Shown: piece after piece, positions 31,929 through 41,900 of the stretch
Position numbering within the stretch: position 1 is the first letter of the stretch
Layout: every line of letters starts with the position of its first letter
Assembly: GCA_049999765.1 (NCBI GenBank)
Contig: JBNGIQ010007417.1
Coordinates: 44,468 to 87,066, forward strand
DNA from: Phaeoceros laevis
Taxonomy: Eukaryota > Anthocerotophyta > Anthocerotopsida > Notothyladales
DNA: 42,599 bases
Reading direction: 5' to 3'
The notes under the pieces: generated by a model
The model's input: only the letters and a program-made list of their open reading frames with translations
The model's database searches: none
Told to the model about the DNA's origin: nothing
Program-made: the position numbers and the translations under genes

Positions 31929-33334
31929 CGTGTGCTCTTGGTAGGACCTTGTGGTGGTGGCTCCGTAACCACATCGCAACCACAGGTTAGCAATTCCAAT
32001 AGGACTTTCGAGTGCTTGACAAAGGTGACTAGCATTAACGATCTCAGAAAACTCGACTAGGTGAAAAATTGCTGCTACATCTACGGATCACTTCAGAGGT
32101 CGTCATTAGAAATTGTGTAACCTCTCAGCTCTACGTAGGCTCTCAGCTTTAGTCCTACATCCGGAATTAGACTATGTAATCTCTTTGACTTTCATACCTT
32201 CGTAGGTATTTCCTACCTACAATCGTAGCGTATTCAGTGAGGACCTGAAGAGCACTTGGCGTCACAGCTTCCATCCTGTGCTCCCTGTAAAGCATGATTT
32301 CTCTGTTCAAAAGTAAATTCCTAATCCCAAATTTGGGAAGAAACGATCTCATGCCTTCACCTGTGTGTTAGTGAATCTCGAAAGTAAGCTCATGACTGTT
32401 ACTTCGTACTTTGAGTATGCAGCGGACTAAACCCTGTGCCACTCAACATAGTTAAATATTCATCGTGACTACGGCGTAGTGCATCAGAGGCTCAGAGCCC
32501 TCTTTTCCTTGTACTTTCGTAGCGCTACGCCAAAACCCTCTTGGCAGATATAGATAGATGCTTCTAGCACGCTCTAGTAACTCAAAGGGAACCAAATTGA
32601 TCTCGTGGACAATCGTTAGAAAATTGGTAGCAATTATCTCCTAACTTACCTCTTTGTTTCGCAGGAAAAATCTGGCACTTGTTTCGGTTGAACTGCAGTC
32701 CACCCGGTCTACTATACGATTTTGCAGCTTAGCATTTGCAATCTAATAAACTCCACAAGTTTGAATCATCAATGCCTCCATGTACTTGCTTGCTTGCCTC
32801 CATGTAAAATAAGCATGTCAGCTGGGCTTTGAGGTTTTTTTTTAGAGCTTTTTGTAGGGGAGCGTGCGAGATAACATTGTGCAAGAGGGCTGAAAAATCA
32901 CTGTAGAGAGCCATATCTGGCCCATCATGGACGTGAACTTATAGGACCCCAAAGAACAGAAAAGGCTATTAGGAACCTACATAATTAATTGATCTTATAG
33001 AAAAATTCCAAAAGCACATAGAATTGAATATAATAATATAAAATAAAACAAAATAAAACACTTTTAATAAATATTGTAGGGATTGTTAACAAATACCTAG
33101 AATCTTGTATTATACTATTAACTATACCCTTGTGCACTCTTGTGCTGTACAAGTACTATACGTGTATTATCCGGCATTTAGCAAAGCAACCACAAATGCA
33201 TTGCAGCTATTGTGCAAGGTCTTCCGGCCTTCCGGCACTAGCTGGGCAGCTGCTCGAATTGCTTCCTTAAGGAAGGAAAGATAGCAGAAATGGCCTTGCG
33301 CTCGTTTTCAGAGTCCTTGAGGAGGTACTTCACC
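31929..33334. other. Gene-free region, partly AT-rich
   Basis: About 1.4 kb. 32980-33140 is strongly AT-rich with TAATA and AATAAAA runs. A short stretch (32830-32860, poly-T then agagctttttgtaggggagc) resembles 34955-34983 in the oxidase fragment. No credible exon or RNA gene. Confidence 0.5.
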
Positions 33335-33916
33335 TTAGATGTCATGGCCGTAGAAAACGTGGGCCGTGATGTCGAGAGCGGAGTGCCCCTTCCCGTCGTC
33401 GAAAGCAGTGGAGTACTCGATCCAGCCTCGCGCCAGGCGGAACTTGCCGGTCCCGCCCACGATGGAGACCTCGCGCTTGGGCAGGGGTCCGTCGTTGTAG
33501 CCGTGGACGCTGATGGTGCTGCCCTCGTAGCCGCTCTCCTTGGTGAAGACCGCGGTTAACAGCACAATGGACCCCGGCTTGGGCGCGCTCTCGTCGTTGT
33601 TGGCACCCACCACCACGCCCTTGACTCGAGCGATCAATGTAGAGTCGGGGTTCAGCCCGATTGTGGCGTTGTTGTCTTCGACTATGGTTTCTCCGAAGCC
33701 GCTATGGCTGTGCCCTGGCAGCGGTGGCGCAATGGCGAAGTAGCTTGTGCCGGCCAGCTCTTGCACGTAGAAATGGAGCTTCACGTATCCCGACTTCAAC
33801 TTGGGGGGGCTGTCTGCGCTCACACACAGCATGCTTAATGCCAAGAGGCACACCACCAGAACCGCAGCAAATGCTACTTCAGAATCAGCACTCCGGAGTC
33901 TCCTGCAAGTCGCCAT
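33335..33916 (-). CDS. Dirigent protein, secreted
   Basis: Intronless, 193 residues from the ATG at 33916; the open frame runs 11 codons further upstream to a GTG. An N-terminal signal peptide (VAFAAVLVVCLLALSMLCVSA) precedes the dirigent domain, an eight-stranded beta-barrel family that guides stereoselective radical coupling of phenols in lignan and related wall chemistry. Family features: LHFYVQELAG near the start of the barrel, a GxxxVxD-like FGETIVEDNNATIGLNPDS, ARVKGVVVGANN, GSIVLLTAVFT, GSTISVHG and the C-terminal EVSIVGGTGKFRLARGW. The reaction and substrate cannot be told from sequence. Apoplastic location is expected. Confidence 0.93.
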   Translation of the reverse strand: MATCRRLRSADSEVAFAAVLVVCLLALSMLCVSADSPPKLKSGYVKLHFYVQELAGTSYFAIAPPLPGHSHSGFGETIVEDNNATIGLNPDSTLIARVKGVVVGANNDESAPKPGSIVLLTAVFTKESGYEGSTISVHGYNDGPLPKREVSIVGGTGKFRLARGWIEYSTAFDDGKGHSALDITAHVFYGHDI

Positions 33917-34012
33917 TGCTACCAGCTTCGATCCCACAAGGTAGGGCACGGCAAAGAATTCACTCTATCAGACCAGTGGTGACTGAGATTGCCTTCCAAG
34001 AGCACTTTAGAT

Positions 34013-34315
34013 GCAGCTGCAGAGTAGGGGGTGCTTCCCCCGTAGCCAACAATTTAGGTTTATTGTAGAAAGTAGCATCCCTTGCCTGCCGGGTGAAGCA
34101 TCGACCACGTCCACTCTCATTCCCTGGTCAGGCCCTTCCTTTTATGTTAAAACTATGGAAGGAGAACCGTACCAGCGACGCCAACCTATGGGCTGCAAGC
34201 TTCTCCGTCAAGGTTACCGCGGCTCACCTGTGGGACTCAAGACTACTGTACACAGGATTTCACAACTGGCTCCCGATGCTGCTGATACTGACAATAGGAT
34301 AGAGTCCTCCATCCT
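34013..34315 (+). repeat. Tandem duplication, copy 1 (303 bp)
   Basis: Starts gcagctgcagagtaggggg and is followed directly by a second copy at 34316. The copies share long blocks such as gtgcttcccccgtagcc, ggcccttccttttatgttaaa and ctatggaaggagaaccgta with scattered substitutions, roughly 90 percent identical by eye. Confidence 0.92.
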
Positions 34316-34598
34316 GCAGCTGCAGAGTAGGGGGTGCTTCCCCCGTAGCCAAAAAATTCAGATTTATTGTAGAAAGGAGCACCTCTTGCCTGGCGGGGTG
34401 AAGCATCCATCACGTCCAGTCTCCTTCCCTGGCCAGGCCCTTCCTTTTATGTTAAACTATGGAAGGAGAACCGTACCAGCGACGTCAACCTATGGGCTGC
34501 ATGCTTCTCCGTCAAGGTTACTGCGGCTCAACTGTGGGACTCAAGATTATTGTACACAGGATTTCACAACTGGCTCCAGTTGACAATAGGATAGAGTC
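34316..34598 (+). repeat. Tandem duplication, copy 2 (about 283 bp)
   Basis: Second copy of 34013-34315, lacking about 15 bp near its end (gatgctgctgatactgac in copy 1 shortened). An open frame crosses both copies but differs in frame use between them and has no domain, so it is not called as a gene. Confidence 0.9.
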
Positions 34599-34810
34599 GA
34601 AGCTGCTTCATCCTCGTCATACTGATTCGATAGTGATGTCAGCTCACCCAAACTTCTCTACCCAAGTACTGTAGAGATATCGATGATGGTTGTGTGCTTA
34701 GTAACTATTGATTCTCAAGTTGTAAAAGGTGGTGACCATGAGACACAACTTGCTTCCTGGGCATTTGATACTGGCCTTTCACGTGCACCCTCACAGGGGG
34801 TGCTTGCTGC

Positions 34811-35008
34811 TCACTGCTCCAAGTTGGATGCGGAGGAGTTCGAGACTTCTTCTGGGCGGGCCGCATCTGCATTTGCAAGCACCTTGTAAGGGTTGAGAAT
34901 CCCATTTGGATCAAATAAGTTTTTGAGCTCAAGTTGCTGCTCAACAGCAGATTTTATTTTTTTTAGAGTTTTTTTAGGGGAGCTCATGCTAAACATTAGA
35001 TATTGCAA
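34811..35008 (-). pseudogene. C-terminal fragment of an FAD-linked oxidase (D-lactate/glycolate type)
   Basis: The minus frame contains ELKNLFDPNGILNPYKVLAN, which matches the closing motif of FAD-linked oxidases of the GlcD/D-lactate/D-2-hydroxyglutarate dehydrogenase class (LKxxFDPxGILNPGKVL). The usual Gly is Tyr (NPYKV). No FAD-binding part is found upstream on this strand within about 1 kb, and the preceding residues are low-complexity Lys-rich. It appears to be a truncated remnant. Confidence 0.55.
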
Positions 35009-35444
35009 TACAAATTTGATTTGAGGTGTTCTTAGTTACCGCGGCTTAAAAGAAACGATGGAAACGGAAACACGTCTCCTTCTGTTTCGTTTTTTGGCCC
35101 GTTTCACAAAGAAACGGAAGTTGTTTTTTAAAATTCTATGATTTAAGTAAGAACGTGGTGCACGGCGGAGGGCGGGCAGTTGGAAAGGGTCCGACCAATC
35201 AACCCCAGTGCTGAAGCAGTTTTTTTGCCACGATATATCAAGAGATCCAGAGAAGCTGGCCCTGACCCTGGTCCAACGGCCTTTGCAAGCTGCAGCGAGG
35301 GAGATGCCAAATTAAAGACCTCAATCAGCATCTCCATTTTAACAAATCGGTCTGGTCATCCGGTTTGAGATGAGCTATGCTGAACTGCCTCCAGGGCCAG
35401 AAGGTGATGCGTAGTTTGCTATGCTTCACTCGGCCTCCTTGGAA

Positions 35445-35555
35445 CACAAGATTTTACACAGGGCCGAGCGCCAAGGAGCGCCAACAAGATTTTACAATCT
35501 GTGCGAGCTCCTTGGCAAATCCTGTGTAAAATCTTGTGCTCCTTGGCGCTCGGCC
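35445..35555. repeat. Interleaved inverted repeats upstream of the RING gene
   Basis: cacaagattttacacagg (35445-35462) has an exact reverse complement at 35521-35538, and ggccgagcgccaaggagc (35462-35479) has one at 35538-35555. The order is A-B-A'-B', so the arms are interleaved, not nested. A partial extra copy of A (caagattttaca) lies at ~35484. The element ends about 20 bp before the TATA-like box. Confidence 0.9.
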
Positions 35556-35575
35556 ACCCATCTGCATCCATGAGC

Positions 35576-35583
35576 TATATAAG
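35576..35583 (+). promoter_or_regulatory. Possible TATA box of the RING-H2 gene
   Basis: tatataag lies 36 bp before the ATG at 35619. This is a good TATA consensus, but the spacing leaves a very short 5' leader, so the real start codon could be elsewhere. Confidence 0.45.
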
Positions 35584-35618
35584 AACGAGCCCGCTGCCAT
35601 CATGGTCACAAAAGAAAA

Positions 35619-36080
35619 ATGTATCTCTTACCTTTTGCGCAGGTGCTCTCAAATTCTCGAAGTAACATAAGCTTGGTGGAAGGGCCCAAGCCATACCACC
35701 CGACGTCAGTCAGGGACTTGGAAGCTCTGTTGCGCGCATGGGATGCATATTGGGAGGCTTCCATCAAGGTGCAAGCTACCTTGGCTGCCAGTGCTGAGGA
35801 GTCTCTCGAAGAAGAGACATGCACGGTGTGCCTGTCTGCCTTTAAGACAGGCGATCCAGTGAGAAAAGTGAAGACATGTTCTCACATATTCCACAACGAA
35901 TGTGTAGAAAATTGGATGAGATCTGGAGGCCGGACTTGTCCAAACTGTCGAACCCCGCTGGAACGTGGTTCAACCTCCAGGAGAGCCAATGCTACTCCAA
36001 GGACGAGAGACTCAGTCGTGGAGGACGACTATTGGACGAGCCATCAGACTAGACCATTGCTGAGAGATTACGGAGATTAA
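35619..36080 (+). CDS. RING-H2 finger protein (probable E3 ubiquitin ligase)
   Basis: 153 residues. The RING-H2 domain at ~residues 68-113 has all eight ligands in C3H2C3 order: CTVC, then KTC, SH and FH, NEC, and CPNC followed by RTPL. Such fingers recruit an E2 enzyme; substrate unknown. No membrane segment is visible. The N-terminal ~60 residues are predicted helical and unrecognised. An AG at 35641-35642 could be an intron acceptor (cttttgcgcag), so the first few residues are uncertain. Part of this coding sequence recurs at 36562-36608. Confidence 0.78.
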   Translation: MYLLPFAQVLSNSRSNISLVEGPKPYHPTSVRDLEALLRAWDAYWEASIKVQATLAASAEESLEEETCTVCLSAFKTGDPVRKVKTCSHIFHNECVENWMRSGGRTCPNCRTPLERGSTSRRANATPRTRDSVVEDDYWTSHQTRPLLRDYGD

Positions 36081-36548
36081 TTCAGGATGTAGGACTCAGC
36101 TCCGAATCTAGGTAGTTGAGAGGCTACCTAATTTCCAATGACTGCCTCTAAAGATGATCCATAATTTAACTGACAACAATTTTTTCACTGAGTCGAGGTT
36201 TCTATTATCGTGAAGTGTAGCTAGTCACCTTTGTCAAGGTGTTTTCTTTGGTTGGTTACGGATTAGGTTGCCTCCCGACCGACTAGGAGACCAATGAACT
36301 CATAGTTTTTCTGGCGACAACCACTGCACTGACTGCACTCAATAGTTAAAACTTGACTTATTCCATGTAAAAAAGACCGCGTCCTTCAAGAGCGCTTTCT
36401 GAAGTTCGTGTCCAGTCTCTACAACACAGTCGTATTTTAGGCCATTGGCGGCTCTTTTCATGGCTTGGACGATAGTATGTTTGAAGAAGCCAACAAGACC
36501 AAACTTGGCGTGGAAAAGCGCGGGCGAAATGTTTGATCAAAAACTTAC
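36081..36548. other. Gene-free stretch downstream of the RING gene
   Basis: About 470 bp with short open frames only; nothing else recognised. Confidence 0.4.
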
Positions 36549-36651
36549 ACATTGATCAAAGTGTCAAACCCCGCTGGAACGTGGCTCAGCCTCCAGTAGA
36601 GCCAATGCCCTGATATGTCAGCCTCCATCAAAGTGTCAAACTGATCAATGT
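36549..36651. mobile_element. Small inverted-repeat-bounded segment carrying a RING-gene fragment
   Basis: acattgatca (36549-36558) and tgatcaatgt (36642-36651) are exact inverted repeats. Inside, atcaaagtgtcaaac occurs as a direct repeat at 36555-36569 and 36627-36641. The segment 36562-36608 matches RING coding bases 35945-35991 at 43 of 47 positions. The structure suggests a captured gene fragment in a miniature element, but no target-site duplication was established. Confidence 0.4.
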
Positions 36652-36689
36652 TTGTATAAAACTTAGATGGCAAGAATGACACCGTATCA

Positions 36690-36770
36690 TGTCAGGAATG
36701 GGATTCGAACCCATGCCCTTTCGGACCAGTACCTGAAACTGGCGCCTTAGACCAACTCGGCCATCCTGAC
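36690..36770 (-). tRNA. tRNA-Leu(CAG): tRNA-Leu (anticodon CAG)
   Basis: On the minus strand the acceptor stem GTCAGGA pairs with TCCTGAC followed by discriminator A. The anticodon arm is CCAGT-TTCAGGT-ACTGG, giving anticodon CAG. A longer variable arm precedes the T arm, which contains GGTTCGAATCC. The D arm has GGCCGAGTTGG. The long variable arm and anticodon both fit a class II leucine tRNA. No intron and no encoded CCA, as expected for a nuclear gene. Confidence 0.95.
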
Positions 36771-37005
36771 AGTGATAAACAATTGGAAAGCTACTAAAAT
36801 GACTATACGCCTAAACCAAGACGAATATTGGTGAGAGCACCAATAGGGAGGAGAAGCCGGAAGGAGAGTCAGTGCTTACGATGAGGCACGAACCCGCCCT
36901 GAAACCCGGAGATTCACCAAGTCCCCTTCTCTCTCAACAGGCCACCAATGATGAGCTGAAGAGCAATTCCTGCCAATGTCTCGCTGTTGACTCCCCAATG
37001 TCCCC

Positions 37006-38558
37006 ATGGCTTGCTCTCCATTCTGTGCTACCACGAAGCTCATCTACGGTTCAACACGATTTCTGCCGCCCGACAACGCAGTCTGGAGCCCCCGTACACC
37101 GTGCCGGCAATGCCGGTCGGACGACAGGAATTTGAAGGCGAAGGGCGCTGCATCGGGGGTGCTGTGGCTTTGCTCCAAGGGTGGAGGGAGTGGGGGATCC
37201 GGGGGCAATTCCGGAGGTGGCGGAGGTGACGGTAGGCACGGGGAGCAGGGCGATGGCGATCGAGAGGGGTAAGCCGCATTGCTCTGGATTTTTCGTTCAG
37301 CAGTCGGGATGGAGCATTCCTAATGCGCGGAAAGCCTGACACAGGGGCTGGAAATGGCAGTGGCTGGCGCTGTCCCTACTTGCTGCAGGAGGCGACGCAT
37401 TCATCAGGGCAAGGCCGTCGTTGGCAATCGTTCTGGAGACCAGCACTCGGCAGACATATGTCGGAGAGTATGCCGAAAAGTATGCTGAGGTGCGGTAGCT
37501 AGCGTTTGCAAGTTGTGTCACTGCGTGCAAGATGCTTTGGAAATCTAAGTTGTGGTTTTTTTCTGCAGAATCTGCGGCAGTTGTGTGAGGAGCATGGCTA
37601 CGAGTTTTACGACTCCCCGTACCAGCTCAACATTGTGGGAGCTCGGAATCCTTCAGATGAGCCTGGGGCATTCGATGACCATTTCTCCGTAGTCTATTCC
37701 ACCAGCAATGAGGGAGGGAAGCCGGCTGGCTGGGTGGTATTCTTCATGCTTCCACCCCCTCCGGTCTTAAGCCTTTGGGAGATTGCGCAATTTTTTTAAC
37801 ACGATTTTGATCAATCAGGTCTCGACATACACGGCATCTGTAGATCCCGGCAGAGCATGGCTGACATTGGGATGGGGTGGCCCTGGCGGGACCGCTATTT
37901 TGTGTCCTGGCCAGTATGTCGATGCGTATGAGATAGGACTGCACCATGGCAAGTATGAAGCGTTGCTGCAAGGGCGACCTGTGAGAGTGTGGCGAGACCA
38001 CGACAGGGATGGGAAGCTTGACTTTGGAGAACATGGCAGGTGAGTCTTTCTCTCACTGGCATTAGTGTCTAGGCAGGGAAGAGACGCCACATTTATGCTT
38101 CTGTCCGTGGTTGAACCTTTCTGACTGTTCCTTTTCCAGTTTCGACGATGAAGGGCTCTTTGGGGTGAACATCCATCACGCAGGAATCAAAGACTCAGCC
38201 GAATACCATGTCCTCCTTACCAAGTACACGGACATGGTTGAGAAGTACTCTGCAGGGTGTCAGGTGGTACTCTTTTACCAACAGGGTAGCCCCCAGCTTG
38301 CTTCTCTGTGGGGTGTCAGGAGCGCTGATCTGCCCCAATTGAGTCCATTGCCTGCTGCTAATGCATGCTTCTGTTTCTGTGCAGGTGATTGCTACAGTAG
38401 ACGACTTCAAGCACTTCATGGAAACTGTGAACATGTCTGTGAGGAAGGGCCACAAACCTTTTTTCACGTACACCCTATTCCAGGGGGAACAGGCTTGGGA
38501 CGCCATCAGTGCACCGTTGCAACAAGCTAGAGAATCGTTACAGCCCTACCTGACTTAG
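37006..38558 (+). CDS. Phage/bacterial-like conserved protein with SAGCQ motif, possibly plastid-targeted
   Basis: Exons 37006-37268, 37345-37489, 37569-37733, 37819-38039, 38140-38263 and 38385-38558 join in frame to 363 residues. The first ~90 residues are Ser/Arg/Gly-rich (MACSPFCATTKLIYGSTRF...) with a GGGSGGSGG linker, like a chloroplast transit peptide. A hydrophobic stretch WLALSLLAAGGDAF follows. The rest reads LRQLCEEHGYEFYDSPYQLN, IVGARNP, AILCPGQY, YEIGLHHGKYEALLQGRPV, RVWRDHDRDGKLDF, EGLFGVNIHHAG, VEKYSAGCQV and FFTYTLF. I recognise this block order from hypothetical proteins of bacteria and their phages, where GxNIHRA and WSAGCQ are hallmarks. The His plus SxGC pair resembles L,D-transpeptidase or NlpC-like active sites, but function is unknown. 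ATG 37006 gives the best frame. Confidence 0.8.
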
Positions 38559-38998
38559 TACGACTGTCACACTTTTCTTTGACGAGGTACAGAGAACAGC
38601 AACAGCGAGGGGGGCAATACCACAGCCACTGGCTGCGGAGTTTTGTTGTACCATGATAGCACAAACTTAAAGAGGTTGTCACAAACATTGTCATCAGGTT
38701 CATTGAGTATTGTAACTGTATCATGTCTCGGGACAGAGAGGCTCATACCCCAAAGACCGACTGTTAACACTTGCTAGCCAGAGAGTATTACACACATTTT
38801 TCTAGGAGACGAAGGGAACTTTCGTTTCAGATCTATGGTACAAAGAACACTGTGCAGTAGTACAGTTTATTCTTATTGGGAGACCCTAGGAGATACATAA
38901 GAGGTAAGGAAGAGACACTGGACAGGACAGAAACACCTAGCGACGCAATAAAGTTCTTCAAAACCGATGTGAACCTGCCTCTGGAGGTGTTTGCAACT
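38559..38998. other. Convergent 3' region between the phage-like gene and kinesin
   Basis: 440 bp between two converging stop codons; 3' UTRs only, as far as can be seen. Confidence 0.5.
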
Positions 38999-41900
38999 TT
39001 AAACTCGCCTGTTGTGGGGCAGCTTACTGCTGCACTCCAATGTCCACCGTCTCTGCCCCTTCGTGCTTGCTCGGTTACAGTTGGCTGCCATGGGCTTCTC
39101 CAACTTGTCGCTCCTGGAATGGCTGCTTCTGACGTTCTCGCTTGCTGTGGGGAACTCTCTCTGGTCAGGCCTGACAGACTGCCCGGCTAGGAAAGACTTT
39201 TGGGCGCCTCTCAGAGGGTTCAGCCAAGATTTTCCTACATCTCCTTGGGCGGTGGGAGCATGGTGAGGCTGCTCCACTGCGTTGTATTGCTGAGTTCTCA
39301 AAACTGGATCGTCTGACGATGCCCGGACCCTGTGTACTCTGAGGGCGCTTCGTGGGGGCGGAGAGCGAACAACGTTCTCTCTCGGCTTGGACCACTGCTT
39401 GGACTTGGGATCCATGGTGACTCTCCTGTCAGGGTCTATCGTATGTCTCCTTTCCAGCTTCACCACTGTGCTGTTGGCACTGCTCAAATTGAGATCTGTA
39501 AACTTGCACCCGAATGCCTTCTTCAGGTGAGTTGCGCTCTTCTCCTCGATCTTGAGTACCTTGTCACCTGTCCCAGCCAGCAAGGCATCGAAATCTTCAG
39601 ACCCGAAACGATTCTTCCGCCGGCTGCTTGCTGTTGGGGTCATGAACCGGGGCAAGTACGAAGGAGTCATTGCTGCTGTCCTTGCTGGTGGAACACTTCG
39701 TCCACCCACTTCGTGCTCATGGATGCTCACTGAGGCTCTTACTCTGATGGGCGGTGGAACCTTAGGAGGGGTTTCTGCTTCGACCAGTGTGTGCTTGTCA
39801 AATACAGTACCATCTGTGCCTCTATGTTCAAACCTTGCAGCAACTTGACGGGTAGCCACCGGACTCAGCTCCTGTTGAAGTCTCACTGAGATCTGCTCCC
39901 GTGCCAACTCCTGCAGTTCCCGTTCCAGTTCCTCGTCCTCCCTGAGAGCTCTCTGTTCCTCCCTGAACCTTGCAGCAGCTGCTTCCTGTTCCTCCCAGAG
40001 CTTGGCTGCAGCAACTGCCTGTTCCTCTCGAATTTTCGCAGCAGCAATTCCTTGCTCCTCCTTGAGCTTTGCAACGGCAGCTTCATTCGCTGCCCGCGTC
40101 CTGTTCTCTTCCAGTTTCGCCTGGACCTTTTGGATCCTTTCATTGATCTTCTGGCACTCGTTTTGGTACCCTTTGATCTGGTTAAGCAGTTCAGCCATGG
40201 CTGCTTCCTTCTCTTCCTTCTCAGCCTGAGTAGCCAAGACAACAGGTCAACAATCACGCTGCTGGAAATACATGCACGTCTGTCTGGAACCCACATATGA
40301 TCGGGCCCTTACCGCAGACAGTTCTCTCCCCAGATTGATACCCTTGGCTCTTTTCCCGAAAGCCAAAGAACAAGCTGTCTCTCCCAAATCATCTTGCTTC
40401 GGGCTGACATGAACCAACATGATAGTTTTGGAGTCTTCCCCTGCAAAGTTTGATGAAACAGTGAGTACAGCGTAGCCATGCAACCACCCATATCCAGATG
40501 AAAGGGAAAAGCCCAATCACTCACCCAAAGAATCTTGAAGAATCTGCGTCAGTTTGCTATTCCTGCAATCACGATGAGTAAAAGAGGAGTCATTTTATGC
40601 ATCCGCCTTGCAACTTCCAATGTAGGGAGGATTCCAACAATCGTTGTAGACACAGGTTTGAAAATTACCGGAAAGGTACATGTGGTTGCTTCTTCTGCAG
40701 CGCATTGATAACGTCGCAGAGTGCTGATAGAGACATGTTGATGGATTTCCCTTCTTGAAGAGTCTGGCCTTTGGCCTGAGTTTTCAGCAGGCGTTCACTG
40801 CCTCCCAAATCGACGAGCCACATCTTGCTATTGCTTATGCTTCCATCTGCGTTCTCGCATGTTATACTGATCCGAAGAAGGCTGCCAACATGAACGACCT
40901 TCAGTGCTAGATTGCAATTGGAAGCAAGCTACTCGTGAGAAAAAGAAAGATACATAGAGTCCGCCAGTCTTGACTTACCAGTGTGACCTACTAGAGGTTT
41001 CATTTGCATTCGTCCAGGAAGTGGATCTAGTCCGACTTCCTATCTGGTAGAGCCTCTTGGCTTGTTGGAAATCAGAGACAGGAAGCTCTGTCAGGTTCTC
41101 CACTTCGATAAAGCCCGTCGGACCCATTTGAATGGCCAAGCTGCAGATTATAGGGCCGGAGATGATTAGACTGAATGACCGATCAACTTTCATTCAAAAC
41201 CAGCACTTGTGCACTCGTAAGCAAGGGCAAGTTGTCGCACCATTTGGGAGGAGGGTCATTGATGCGAGTGCGACGAGGAACCAGCAGATCTCGCAAGGAT
41301 CCCATGTACACCTCGAGCATGCTCAACGAGTAGCTGAAATGAGAGTTGCTCTCCTTTGATGCCTCAATGAACAGTTGCTCCAAAGTCCGGGGAACCACAC
41401 CTGGAGATTCTTTGTTTCCCTCCTGTCCGACACAAGTGACAAGACAAACTGTGTTGTGAACGAAGAGCCACAAGCTATCCCAAGATGGCAGCAAGGAAGC
41501 CCAGACTGCGTGCATACCATGGTGAACGTCTTTCCGGTCCCAGTCTGTCCGTAGGCAAAGATACAGACATTGTGACCATCCAACGCGGACTGGATGATGG
41601 GCTGCACCTCCTGGAATACATCATCTGCCAAGCCAGCATCCCGCGTTCAGCAACAACAACCTGAATCTGAGCACCACGTATCAGAACGTGCACTGAAAGC
41701 TCACCTTGAGGTGCAACAGGATCAAAAACTCTGTCGAAATGGAAGTCTTTCGCCTTCCCAGGCGCCGGGATAATCACCTTGTCAGTGTCTGGTGTCACAA
41801 GGGGGCCAGTTCTCGCCCGCCTTTCGCTGGGCAGAAGAGGTCTGACTCTGCAGAACACGCGAATGTTGCCTGCTTGACCGATCAAGCACAAACAAATCCC

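Noticed and set aside
32830-32885. Second copy of the oxidase fragment
   Set aside because: Similarity to 34955-34985 is limited to about 25 bp around a poly-T tract and could be chance.
34011-34583. 190-residue plus frame across the tandem duplication
   Set aside because: The two copies are read differently, no domain is present, and the composition is not protein-like.
40669-40914. DLGGSER in the kinesin as a disabling switch II mutation
   Set aside because: I recall this Gly variant in a group of plant KIN-14 motors, so it is probably family-typical.
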